Notes: generated by a model from the sequence alone, not told the origin. A stretch of 6,093 bases of DNA from an uncultured Lewinella sp. (GCA_938021455.1 CALIGP010000403.1:1-6093), one strand, 5' to 3'; counted from the first letter of the stretch, positions 1 to 6,093 are shown. Made by a program: numbers and translations.

Positions 1-2150
1 AGAACGTTCGCCTCGTCCGTAATCAGGTAAAGCAGGTTACTGCCAACGTTGCCTTCGATGCTGAAGCTCACGATGTCGTCTACGCCATCACCGGGGCAGG
101 TGACGGTTTGGTCTCCGCCGCCAGCCAGGCTGACGGTACCCCCCATCGCATCGTCGCGGTTGACGGTGACGAAGTTGTCGCTTAAGCTGGAACATTCAGA
201 TGCCAGACCGCCGTCGTTCACATTTACCCCAGGGCTAGCCAGTAGTGTACCCGTGTAAGACAGGCCGTAGATGCGGCAGCGGCCGAAGGCCGCTAGGTCG
301 AAGTCGAAGGTCGGGCTCTCCTGTACCATCAGGACACTGCCGTCGTCCGTTGTGGCGATGAATACAAAGTTGGCACCAGAAGCACTACTGGAGCTAACGG
401 TGATAACGTCCGGGACACCGTCCATGGAACAGACGAAAACCTCGTCTTCGCCGGCATCGGTGAGTATCGTTCCGCCATCAGGTAGCTGCTTGGTAACGGT
501 AACGAAGTTCTCGGAGAGGGCGTAGCACTCGGTGGCTAGCGGGTCAACGCCGGCAGTTTGGCCAAGAGAAGCCGTAACCAGTCCGTCATAGCCCAGACCC
601 CAAACGCGGCAAACGCCCACGGGGAAGGTCTCGAAGTTGATCTGGTCGGTAAAGGCTACCCGGATGACGATGTTGTTCGTGTCTGTAATCAGGTAGTTGA
701 AATTCTCCAACGTAGTACCGGTAGAGTCGAAACGGACGTTATCCGGAGAAGCATCTCCGGGGCAGACGAGAATCTCCGTCTCGCCAGCTTCTGTGCTAAT
801 GCTGCCGGTAGAAGCATCCTGACGGATGACCGTTACCCAGTTTTCGGAAAGGGCCGAGCAGGCCGTCGTTAGGTCGGCAGTGTTGATGTCATCTCCCTGG
901 CTGGCGATGATGTCTCCGCTGTAGGTTAACCCATACACGCGGCAGGTGCCAGCAGGTACACCTTCAAAGTTGATGGAGCCACTGGCTGGGAAGCCAAGAA
1001 TTAATCCAGCATCGTCGGTAATGACGTAGGCAAACTGCTCGCCGTTGGAACCCATGTTGGTGAAGTCGAGAATATCATCAACACCATCGTTGGGGCAAAC
1101 GGAAGCTTGCGTAGCACCGTTGGCAAGACTTACCGTACCACCTACGGGTAGTTCGCGGCGAACGGTAACGAAGTTATCGCTTAAGGCGAAACACTCACTC
1201 GCTAGTTGGAAAGTGGTTGCATCATCACCAGCGCCAGCCAGTAGGATGCCTTCGTAGGTAAGCCCCCAGAGGCGACAAACGCCAAAGCCAGCGTTTTCAA
1301 AGTTAACCTCTGCACCACCTGGCACAGCAAGGATAATGTTGTTCTCATCCGTCACTACGTAGCTGAAGTTGCTGCCTTCCGCTCCGGTAGACATGAAGGT
1401 TACAAAGTCGTCCATGCCGTCTTCCGGGCAGAGGCTAATCTCCGTTTCACCGGCTGCAGTAGCCACCGTTCCGCCCGAGGGTACGGTGCGGGTGACGGTG
1501 ATGAAATTATCACTCAGGTCGAAGCAGTTATCGGCTAGTTGCGCTTCCGCAGCATTGGAAAGTACGTCGATGGTTAGGTCGCCCTGGTAAGAAAGTCCCC
1601 AGATGCGGCAAACGCCAACCGGGGCTTCATCGAAGTCAATGGTTGGTTCTTCCGTGAAGTTCAGGATTATGTTGTTGGTGTCCGTAACGATGTAGATACG
1701 GTCTCCTCCACTATCACCAGCAGAAACGACGGTGATAAGATCAGGGTTGCCGTCTCCCGGGCAGGTGGTTACTTCCGTAGCGCCGTCTACCGTAGCTACG
1801 GTACCACCTTCAGGAACCTCCCGGTTCACTAATACGAAGTTAGTGGAAAAGGCTAGACATTCAGACTGGTCCATAACGGTCGTGAGGGCATCACCTACCA
1901 TTCCATTGAATTCTCCGTTGTAGCCTACACCCCAGGCACGGCAAATACCGACGGGGGCGGAGTCGAAATCAACGGACATGGCATTAGGCATTGGCATAGC
2001 AATAATGACGTTACTTTCATCCGTAATGATGATGCGAGTTGTTTCTCCCCGAACATTAGTGATCTCAAAGGGGATAATGTCCGGGTTGCCATCCTGTGGG
2101 CAAATCCGAACCATCACGTGACCGTTAACGGTAGCAATCTGCCCACCACT
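1..2150 (-). repeat. Three-cysteine repeats R4-R10 (about 111 residues each)
   Basis: Seven tandem protein repeats, the last cut by the window edge. Unit bounds on the DNA are R4 1815-2150, R5 1482-1814, R6 1149-1481, R7 816-1148, R8 483-815, R9 150-482 and R10 1-149. R5 to R9 are each exactly 111 codons (333 bp); R4 has one more. Each full unit has three cysteines, at unit positions 18 (in CPGDG), 69 (in VCRVWG) and 97 (in ECFALS); in R4 these are 17, 70 and 98. R10 shows its first cysteine at position 18 before the edge. R9 is the most divergent, with CSMDG in place of CPGDG and no ITD motif. Neighbouring units look about half identical by eye, so the copies are old rather than recently duplicated. 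Confidence 0.92.
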
Positions 2151-3227
2151 GACGGTATTGTTGATGACCGTGATGAAGTTGGTGGATAAACCCGTTCCAC
2201 AGCTACCCATTCCCGTAAGCGTATTGATGTTTTCGCCTTGTTCAATGTCAAAGCCTACGACTGCGTATACCCGGTATTCACCCCTGCCTGCAGTTTCAAA
2301 ATTGATCTGGCCGTTGAGGTTGATCCCAAGAACAATACCTTCATCATCGGTAATGACGAAGGTGGTGTTGTCTGCTTGAGAAGACACCATGACGAAATCG
2401 TCGTTATCGTCTCCCTGGCAAAATTCGTAGACATCTTGCGGGCTGCTGATGGTAACGGCCTCTCCATTGCTTCCGGCGGGGACTGAAGTGTTAACAATGG
2501 TAATGAAGCTAGTGGATAAGCCGCTGCCACAGTTTCCTGTGTTTTCAAGGCTACTGATGTTCTCTCCCTGTTCTATGCTTAGACCTGAGACGGCGTAGAC
2601 CCGGTAGGTGCCACCACCGGCGCTTTCCAGGTTGATGTTGCCATTCTGGTTAAAGCCAAGTACGGTGCCGGCATCGTCGGTAATGACAAAGAGAGCATCG
2701 TCCGCATTGGAGGAAACGTTGACAAAGTCATCTTCATCGTCTCCCTGACAGAATGCGTAGCTGTCTTGTGCGCTACTGATGGTTACGTCTCCACTTCTTC
2801 CGTTGTTGACGGAGACGAAGTTGGTCGTCAGGCCAGCACAGGGGGTGGAAAGTTCCGTTGTGGTAAAGTTATCGCCAACCGAAGCCGTCAGGCGGCCATA
2901 GGTTGAAAAGGCGTAAACCCGCAGGCTGCCGCTGGGCAGCATGTCGAAGTTTATAAAGTTGCTGAAACCGATCGACACGATGATATCATCAGCATCAACT
3001 ACGATGTAAGCGAAGGCCTGACGGAAAGGACGAACCTGGAAACGAATCCGGTCCATGGTGTCATCGTCCGTACAGGTGCTTAACTCTGTTTCGCCAGAGA
3101 ACGCGAGACTGATCATCGCATCATCCTGGCAGCTGCGAGGATCAGATCCAGGCATTTGTGCGGAAAGAGAAAAAGAAAAGGTGAATAAGAGGAAAGAAAA
3201 CAGAAAAGAGTAGCGATTTAAGACCAT
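1..3227 (-). CDS. Large secreted tandem-repeat protein (5' part; C-terminus beyond window)
   Basis: The frame is open without a stop from an ATG at 3227 down to position 1, giving 1075 complete codons; the gene continues past the window edge. Residues 1-23 form a signal peptide: a short start with Lys/Arg-type charge (Arg5), a Phe/Leu/Ser-rich core and a likely cut in LSA|Q, so the product should be exported by Sec. Met25 is a possible later start but would discard the signal peptide. From residue 38 onward the protein is a tandem array of repeats of about 105-112 residues (nine full, one cut). A typical unit runs: P.GGTV strand, CPGDG..D acidic turn, (Y/F)(V/I)ITD....I(I/V)L, INFE...VGVCR(V/I)WGLSY.G, then ECFALSDNFVTV. 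The alternating polar/hydrophobic pattern suggests beta-sandwich modules. No enzyme motif is seen. I do not recognise a named family; similar repeat proteins with CR(V/I)(W/Y)GL(S/T)Y segments are, to my recollection, found in Saprospiraceae. A surface adhesin, fibre or sheath component is inferred. A T9SS sorting domain is expected at the unseen C-terminus. Confidence 0.93.
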   Translation of the reverse strand, partial: MVLNRYSFLFSFLLFTFSFSLSAQMPGSDPRSCQDDAMISLAFSGETELSTCTDDDTMDRIRFQVRPFRQAFAYIVVDADDIIVSIGFSNFINFDMLPSGSLRVYAFSTYGRLTASVGDNFTTTELSTPCAGLTTNFVSVNNGRSGDVTISSAQDSYAFCQGDDEDDFVNVSSNADDALFVITDDAGTVLGFNQNGNINLESAGGGTYRVYAVSGLSIEQGENISSLENTGNCGSGLSTSFITIVNTSVPAGSNGEAVTISSPQDVYEFCQGDDNDDFVMVSSQADNTTFVITDDEGIVLGINLNGQINFETAGRGEYRVYAVVGFDIEQGENINTLTGMGSCGTGLSTNFITVINNTVSGGQIATVNGHVMVRICPQDGNPDIIPFEITNVRGETTRIIITDESNVIIAMPMPNAMSVDFDSAPVGICRAWGVGYNGEFNGMVGDALTTVMDQSECLAFSTNFVLVNREVPEGGTVATVDGATEVTTCPGDGNPDLITVVSAGDSGGDRIYIVTDTNNIILNFTEEPTIDFDEAPVGVCRIWGLSYQGDLTIDVLSNAAEAQLADNCFDLSDNFITVTRTVPSGGTVATAAGETEISLCPEDGMDDFVTFMSTGAEGSNFSYVVTDENNIILAVPGGAEVNFENAGFGVCRLWGLTYEGILLAGAGDDATTFQLASECFALSDNFVTVRRELPVGGTVSLANGATQASVCPNDGVDDILDFTNMGSNGEQFAYVITDDAGLILGFPASGSINFEGVPAGTCRVYGLTYSGDIIASQGDDINTADLTTACSALSENWVTVIRQDASTGSISTEAGETEILVCPGDASPDNVRFDSTGTTLENFNYLITDTNNIVIRVAFTDQINFETFPVGVCRVWGLGYDGLVTASLGQTAGVDPLATECYALSENFVTVTKQLPDGGTILTDAGEDEVFVCSMDGVPDVITVSSSSASGANFVFIATTDDGSVLMVQESPTFDFDLAAFGRCRIYGLSYTGTLLASPGVNVNDGGLASECSSLSDNFVTVNRDDAMGGTVSLAGGGDQTVTCPGDGVDDIVSFSIEGNVGSNLLYLITDEANV
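2151..3116 (-). repeat. Two-cysteine N-terminal repeats R1-R3
   Basis: Three N-terminal units of the same family: R1 2802-3116 (105 residues), R2 2481-2801 (107) and R3 2151-2480 (110). R2 and R3 form a clear subgroup, with FCQGDD.DDF at the first cysteine, FVITDD.G.VLG, TYRVYAV or EYRVYAV in place of VCRVWG, IEQGENI, and CG.GLST.FIT at the end. All three lack the middle cysteine and keep only the first and last (C52/C130, C160/C233, C270/C343). R1 is the most diverged, with TCTDDD at the first site and SLRVYAF at the middle site, and is preceded by an extra C33. R2 and R3 are more alike than any other pair seen, which suggests a later duplication within the N-terminal part. Confidence 0.88.
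3159..3227 (-). other. Sec signal peptide of the minus-strand protein
   Basis: Residues 1-23 begin with MVLNRYS, followed by a Phe/Leu/Ser-rich hydrophobic stretch with no acidic residue and a likely signal peptidase I site LSA|Q. Gln at +1 is common in Bacteroidota exported proteins. There is no lipobox cysteine just after the core, so a lipoprotein is unlikely. Confidence 0.85.
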
Positions 3228-3241
3228 CAGTGTAGTTTTTA
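3228..3241 (-). promoter_or_regulatory. A-rich translation leader of the minus-strand gene
   Basis: The 14 nt before the ATG read TAAAAACTACACTG on the minus strand. There is no GGAGG-like site. An A-rich stretch at this spacing is usual for Bacteroidota, which rarely depend on Shine-Dalgarno pairing. It supports the start at 3227. Confidence 0.5.
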
Positions 3242-3274
3242 GGAAGCAGGGAGATGTATTCAAGGTACGACTCC

Positions 3275-3304
3275 CAAATTTAAGTCGTGAGATTATCTGG
3301 TAAA
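3275..3304 (-). promoter_or_regulatory. Candidate Bacteroidota-type promoter for the minus-strand gene
   Basis: Read on the minus strand, 3282-3275 is TAAATTTG, an exact match to the Bacteroidota -7 consensus TAnnTTTG. An upstream TTTA at 3304-3301 is a three-of-four match to the -33 element TTTG, with an 18-nt spacer. Transcription would start near 3270, giving a leader of about 40 nt to the ATG at 3227. An exact -7 match by chance is not very unlikely in AT-rich DNA, but its position and spacing fit well. Confidence 0.6.
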
Positions 3305-3406
3305 TTTACGTAATTGCGTCCGATCACAATAAATTTTATATGTTAGTCATTCACATAAGCGTACTTTTAACTTAATTAAGGCAGATTTGCCGCTGACTGA
3401 TTTTTT

Positions 3407-3501
3407 GCGCGGCCGCAGGTGCAATGTTGAAAATGGGATGCAATGTAGTGGTACACGAAACACTGCTTTTTAGCCTCTAAGCCCTGCACCTGCGGTTGCG
3501 C
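3407..3501. repeat. Long imperfect inverted repeat (17-bp arms, 61-nt loop)
   Basis: The left arm is GCGCGGCCGCAGGTGCA (3407-3423) and the right arm TGCACCTGCGGTTGCGC (3485-3501). Fifteen of 17 positions pair, 11 of them in one perfect block (3413-3423 with 3485-3495). The two mismatches would be G-U pairs in a plus-strand transcript, so an RNA hairpin is possible. The loop contains a direct repeat TGCAATGT (3420-3427, which overlaps the left arm, and 3439-3446) and a small inner stem GTAGTG/CACTGC (3445-3450 with 3461-3466). There is no T-run after the stem on either strand, so it is not a standard terminator. It could be a structured leader RNA, a REP/MITE-like element or a regulator site; the sequence alone does not decide. 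Confidence 0.7.
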
Positions 3502-3561
3502 CGTCCCCTTTCCTATGATGTTTTGACTGGTTTTTGCTGTACTTATTTACTGGAATTGTCC

Positions 3562-3573
3562 CAAAAACACTAC
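3562..3573 (+). promoter_or_regulatory. A-rich translation leader of the plus-strand gene
   Basis: CAAAAACACTAC sits directly before the ATG at 3574. There is no Shine-Dalgarno motif. It resembles the leader of the divergent gene (TAAAAACTACACTG), which supports both start choices and suggests the same mode of translation start. Confidence 0.5.
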
Positions 3574-6093
3574 ATGCGTTCTCTCTTACTTTCACTGGTT
3601 TTGCTACCAGGATTGGCCTATAGCCAAATGCTGGAACTAGATGCCGACTACGATGCCGAGCGCCTCGTAAAGGAGGTTTTTGCCTCCGGCGAGTGCGAAA
3701 CGATCTTCAACATCCGCCGTATTGGTGCTAACCCCGATGGGATTGGCTTTTTCTCGGGCCCGGATACCATCGTTGGCTTCAATCGGGGTATAATTCTGTC
3801 GACTGGAAAGATTACCGATGCGATGGGGCCTAATTCAGATACTAACACCGGTAGTGAACTGGAAGGACTTACACCAGATCCGGATCTGAGTTTGGCTTCT
3901 ACGGGAGATATTTACGATCGTAGTGGTATCGAATTCGATTTTATCCCACTACAACCCACGGTGACGTTTCGCTACGTCTTCGCCTCGGAAGAGTACTGCG
4001 AATTCGTAGATGAGGCCTTTAACGATATTTTTGGCTTCTTCATCAGCGGTCCTGGTATCAGTGGGCCGTTTGACGATGGTGCTATCAACGTAGCCAGAGT
4101 GCCCGGAACGAACCGACCGGTGAGTATTAACAACGTCAATTTCGCCCGAAACTCCGGTTTTTATCGGGACAATGAGTTTCCATCCGTACGCCAAGTTGCG
4201 AGTTGTGGAGGTGGTAATGGACCCGGGCCGCGTTTTGACCTGATTGAATATGACGGACAAACGGTCATTCTCACGGCTACCGTCGAGCTTGATCTCTGCG
4301 AAACTTACCACATTCGGCTTTTGGTAGGCGATGTACAAGATAGTGACCTCGATTCTGCCGTTTTCCTGGAGGCAGGTAGCTTCGATCTTGGTGGCAGTGT
4401 CAGCCTGGAAGGAGACGGTGATTCTACCGGGACTACTGTGGTGTATGAGGGCTGTGCGCCCACCAATTTTCGCGTTCAGCGTGGAGAAGATAGTAATCCG
4501 GCCCGTCCGCAAACGATCGCCTACCGAGTAGGTGGGAATTCCACGGCTGTAGAAGGCTCTGATTTTACGGCAGGAAGCGGCCAGGTGGTCATTCCCGCCG
4601 GAGAAACGTTTGCTGAAATCCCGCTGGTTGCCTTTGCCGACGGTATGAACGAAGGGCGCGAAAACGTATGGCTTTACCTCGACATTCCCTGTGCCTGCTA
4701 CACGGATTCTATCGAACTGTTTATTGATGAGCCCGACGCCCTGATCGTCGGGTTGGATGAGGCCTATTACTGCCCCAATGAAACCGCTACGCTAAGTCCG
4801 AACGTAAGCGGAGGTGTGCCTCCCTATGATTACCGCTGGAGCTTTGGGAGTAGCGATCCGATGCCGGAGCTTACCCCGCCGTTACCTACTTCCATTCAGT
4901 TGCGGGTGACGGACGCCTGCGGGCAGATGATCGATCGATCTATCGCCACCTTTAGTAGCACCCCTCCGGCCCTGAGTTTGCCGCCACAAGATCTGATTGG
5001 TTGCCGGAATGAGGAACAATCCATCACGGTTGATTTGCAGGGCAATGCGCCCATCGTACTAACCTATACTCTGAATAACGGGCCGGCCGAAACGATCAGC
5101 TTTACGGATAATGGACGGCAGGGCTGGCCGATTGACCGGGGAGGGAATTACCGCATCGTTTCGGTCGAAGACCGGGCTTGCCAAATTACCGTAGACGAAA
5201 CCCTCCGCGCTGATTTTTTTCAGCCCGCCATTAATCCTCGCCTCGTCAACCCCAGCTGTGCGGGCTTAGCTGATGGTAGTGTCAGTGTTACCCACCTGCC
5301 GACCGTGCCGCCTTACCGCTACGAATGGTCGGGGATCAATCCGAATGGGCTAACAGTAGAGAATCTGCCCGCCGGAGATTACTCCCTACGGGTCACGGAT
5401 GCGCTGGGCTGCTCGGACGAGCGGAGTCTTAATCTTCGGGATCCGGACGCATTGACGCCGGTTCTTATTAGTTGTAACGAAGTCCGGCGTCCGCCGCTGA
5501 TGCCTTCGGCGGGCGGTGGCCGCCCTCCCTACGAGTATAGTATTGATGGCGTAAACTACTTCGGGGCCGAGGGCTTTGATCAGCTGGAAGTGGGACGTTA
5601 CTACCCACTGCGAATTCGGGACGCATCGGGTTGTGCTATTGAGCAGAACGATTTCTTCTGGCCAGAAGCAACGCGGAGGCCGGTACGCCTGCCTACGTTT
5701 GTACCTCAGGAACTGGCGGGTAGCGCGAAAGTGGAACCTGACTTACGGGTGCCTCCTGATCAGATAGCGGCTTATAGCTGGTATCCGGCAGCGTTGTTTG
5801 ACTGTGCTAATTGCCCGACACCAACCGTAAGTGCGCCCCGTAGCCAGACGATCAGTTTGGTCGTCGATAATATCTATGGCTGTCGGGATAGCCTGGTGAC
5901 CTTCGTAGCCGTTGACGGCCGGGTGCCCGTTTACGTGCCTAATGTATTTACTCCGAACGGAGATGGCACGAACGATTACGTCGCCATTTACGCCAGCCCG
6001 CTACAGGTAGAACGCGTGCTTTCCTTCAAACTCTTTACCCGTTGGGGCGAGCAGGTATGGGAAGATGAAGACTTTGCCCCTAATGACGGCCGT
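3574..6093 (+). CDS. Choice-of-anchor L / Calx-beta / SprB-like / T9SS type B surface protein (3' end beyond window)
   Basis: Open from the ATG at 3574 to the window end, 840 codons. The start is fixed by a signal peptide at residues 1-17 (MRS, Leu-rich core, AYS|Q). Residues 33-270 match a choice-of-anchor L domain: GIGFFSG near 56-62, GIILSTG at 72-78, IEFDF at 119-123, FRYVFASEEYCEF at 132-144, then DIFGFFISGPG, and HIRLLVGDVQDSDLDSAVFLEAGSF to 270. Residues 272-385 are Calx-beta-like, with AVEGSDFT, IPAGET and DGMNEGREN. Residues 395-780 hold Ig/PKD- and SprB-like modules. From about 786, VYVPNVFTPNGDGTNDY and FKLFTRWGEQVWE mark a CHU_C gliding-motility-associated domain, the T9SS type B sorting signal. 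Only about 40 residues appear to be missing. It should pass through Sec and T9SS to the cell surface. Adhesion or gliding-related function is inferred; no catalytic motif is seen. The missing end normally has a W-D-G segment and a stop soon after; a PorP/SprF-like partner gene often lies downstream of such genes. Confidence 0.95.
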   Translation, partial: MRSLLLSLVLLPGLAYSQMLELDADYDAERLVKEVFASGECETIFNIRRIGANPDGIGFFSGPDTIVGFNRGIILSTGKITDAMGPNSDTNTGSELEGLTPDPDLSLASTGDIYDRSGIEFDFIPLQPTVTFRYVFASEEYCEFVDEAFNDIFGFFISGPGISGPFDDGAINVARVPGTNRPVSINNVNFARNSGFYRDNEFPSVRQVASCGGGNGPGPRFDLIEYDGQTVILTATVELDLCETYHIRLLVGDVQDSDLDSAVFLEAGSFDLGGSVSLEGDGDSTGTTVVYEGCAPTNFRVQRGEDSNPARPQTIAYRVGGNSTAVEGSDFTAGSGQVVIPAGETFAEIPLVAFADGMNEGRENVWLYLDIPCACYTDSIELFIDEPDALIVGLDEAYYCPNETATLSPNVSGGVPPYDYRWSFGSSDPMPELTPPLPTSIQLRVTDACGQMIDRSIATFSSTPPALSLPPQDLIGCRNEEQSITVDLQGNAPIVLTYTLNNGPAETISFTDNGRQGWPIDRGGNYRIVSVEDRACQITVDETLRADFFQPAINPRLVNPSCAGLADGSVSVTHLPTVPPYRYEWSGINPNGLTVENLPAGDYSLRVTDALGCSDERSLNLRDPDALTPVLISCNEVRRPPLMPSAGGGRPPYEYSIDGVNYFGAEGFDQLEVGRYYPLRIRDASGCAIEQNDFFWPEATRRPVRLPTFVPQELAGSAKVEPDLRVPPDQIAAYSWYPAALFDCANCPTPTVSAPRSQTISLVVDNIYGCRDSLVTFVAVDGRVPVYVPNVFTPNGDGTNDYVAIYASPLQVERVLSFKLFTRWGEQVWEDEDFAPNDGR
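3670..4383 (+). other. Choice-of-anchor L domain
   Basis: Residues about 33-270 of the plus-strand protein. The domain is known from surface proteins that carry one of several C-terminal anchoring or sorting signals, here the T9SS type B one. The diagnostic core FRYVFASEEYCEF and the closing H.RLLVGD..DS.LDSAVFLEAGSF are both intact. Four cysteines lie inside it (41, 142, 211, 242), likely as disulfides outside the cell. Confidence 0.88.
4387..4728 (+). other. Calx-beta-like module
   Basis: Residues about 272-385. The series AVEGSDFT, SGQVVIPAGET, and ADGMNEGRENVWLYLD follows the Calx-beta pattern (EGsDFt, G.v.ipaGet, D...Eg.E.f.l.L). Such modules often bind calcium through acidic loops; several acidic residues (D330, D356, E360) are present, but binding is inferred. 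Confidence 0.7.
4756..5649 (+). repeat. String of Ig/PKD- and SprB-like modules
   Basis: Residues 395-692 hold four consecutive modules of roughly 65-90 residues. The clearest SprB-type repeat is 556-623 (5239-5442), with NPSCAGLADGSVSV, PPYRYEWSG, NLPAGDYSLRVTDALGCSD. Residues 395-458 (GGVPPYDYRWSFG ... LRVTDACG) and 630-692 (GGGRPPYEYSIDG ... LRIRDASGC) are degenerate versions. Residues 463-550 form a further Ig-like module with two cysteines (477, 536). These are spacer or adhesion modules as in SprB of gliding Flavobacteria; the copies are divergent, not recent duplications. Confidence 0.75.
5920..6093 (+). other. CHU_C / gliding-motility-associated T9SS type B sorting domain (truncated by window)
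   Basis: Residues 783-840. The conserved start VPNVFTPNGDGTNDY and the strand FKLFTRWGEQVWE are diagnostic. The module before it (about 735-780: SWYPAALFDCANCPTP and DNIYGCRDS) is the usual Ig-like partner with paired cysteines. The remaining beta-strands and the stop codon are outside the window. Confidence 0.92.

Larger units (their letters stand above)
3228..3573. other. Divergent intergenic region, 346 bp
   Basis: This is the only non-coding stretch over 300 bases and lies between the two divergent starts, so it should carry both promoters. The part from about 3270 to 3380 is AT-rich and holds perfect palindromes TTACGTAA (3306-3313) and CTTAATTAAG (3371-3380). The part from 3407 to 3501 is an imperfect inverted repeat with a GC-rich left arm that contains GCGGCCGC (3409-3416). 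The plus-strand gene has no full TAnnTTTG match. The nearest candidates are CAGATTTG at 3382-3389 (one mismatch, no good upstream element), which would put the inverted repeat in a leader of about 180 nt, and a poor pair made of TTTG at 3522-3525 and TATTTACT at 3544-3551. No small gene is convincing here. Confidence 0.8.

Noticed and set aside
558..872. Plus-strand reading frame of 104 codons
   Set aside because: It is antisense to repeats R7-R8 of the minus-strand protein, whose frame is continuous and periodic; it resembles no known family. Similar short plus-strand frames recur every repeat because the underlying DNA repeats.
2238..2548. Overlapping short frames on both strands near R2-R3
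   Set aside because: They are out-of-frame shadows of the tandem repeats; only the long minus-strand frame keeps the repeat motifs.
1..3116. Regularly spaced similar blocks as a possible CRISPR array
   Set aside because: The period is 333 bp, the similarity covers the whole unit and it is protein-coding throughout, so these are domain repeats, not short repeats with spacers.
3407..3501. Inverted repeat as a rho-independent terminator
   Set aside because: The loop is 61 nt, no T-run follows the stem on either strand, and both flanking genes point away from it, so there is no upstream gene to terminate.
3522..3551. TTTG plus TATTTACT as a promoter for the plus-strand gene
   Set aside because: The -7 element matches TAnnTTTG poorly and would leave a leader of only about 15 nt, so it is mentioned but not annotated as a promoter.
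3949..4512. Minus-strand reading frame of 187 codons opposite the choice-of-anchor L and Calx-beta region
   Set aside because: It lies fully antisense to a gene with intact, recognisable domains, has no signal, motif or leader of its own, and is explained by codon bias of the plus-strand gene.

Overview
The window looks like chromosomal DNA of a Bacteroidota bacterium, most plausibly a Saprospiria/Lewinella-type marine or freshwater member. This rests on four things: both genes encode large secreted proteins of types typical of type IX secretion (T9SS) organisms; one protein carries a choice-of-anchor L domain, SprB-like modules and a gliding-motility-associated (CHU_C, T9SS type B) C-terminus; a TAnnTTTG-type promoter element is present; and the start codons follow A-rich leaders rather than a clear Shine-Dalgarno sequence. 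The lineage within Bacteroidota is a guess from protein style, not a measured result.

Layout: two large genes diverge from a 346-bp intergenic region, and both run off the window. Positions 1-3227 (minus strand) hold the first 1075 complete codons of a secreted protein made almost wholly of tandem repeats of about 110 residues. Nine complete copies and part of a tenth are visible, six of them with three cysteines at nearly fixed positions. Positions 3228-3573 hold an AT-rich half, with a good promoter candidate for the minus-strand gene, and a GC-rich half containing a long imperfect inverted repeat (17-bp arms, 61-nt loop). Positions 3574-6093 (plus strand) hold 840 codons of a modular surface protein: signal peptide, choice-of-anchor L, Calx-beta-like module, several SprB/PKD-like beta-sandwich modules and the start of a CHU_C sorting domain that the window edge cuts.

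How they might work together: both products should be exported through Sec. The plus-strand protein should then cross the outer membrane by T9SS and stay on the surface or be released. The C-terminus of the minus-strand protein is outside the window, so its anchoring is unknown. A role in adhesion, gliding, cell-cell contact or matrix formation is a reasonable inference for the pair, but nothing in the sequence proves it. No RNA gene, CRISPR array, insertion sequence or phage gene was found. The item most worth following is the cysteine-patterned 111-residue repeat family, followed by the intergenic inverted repeat.
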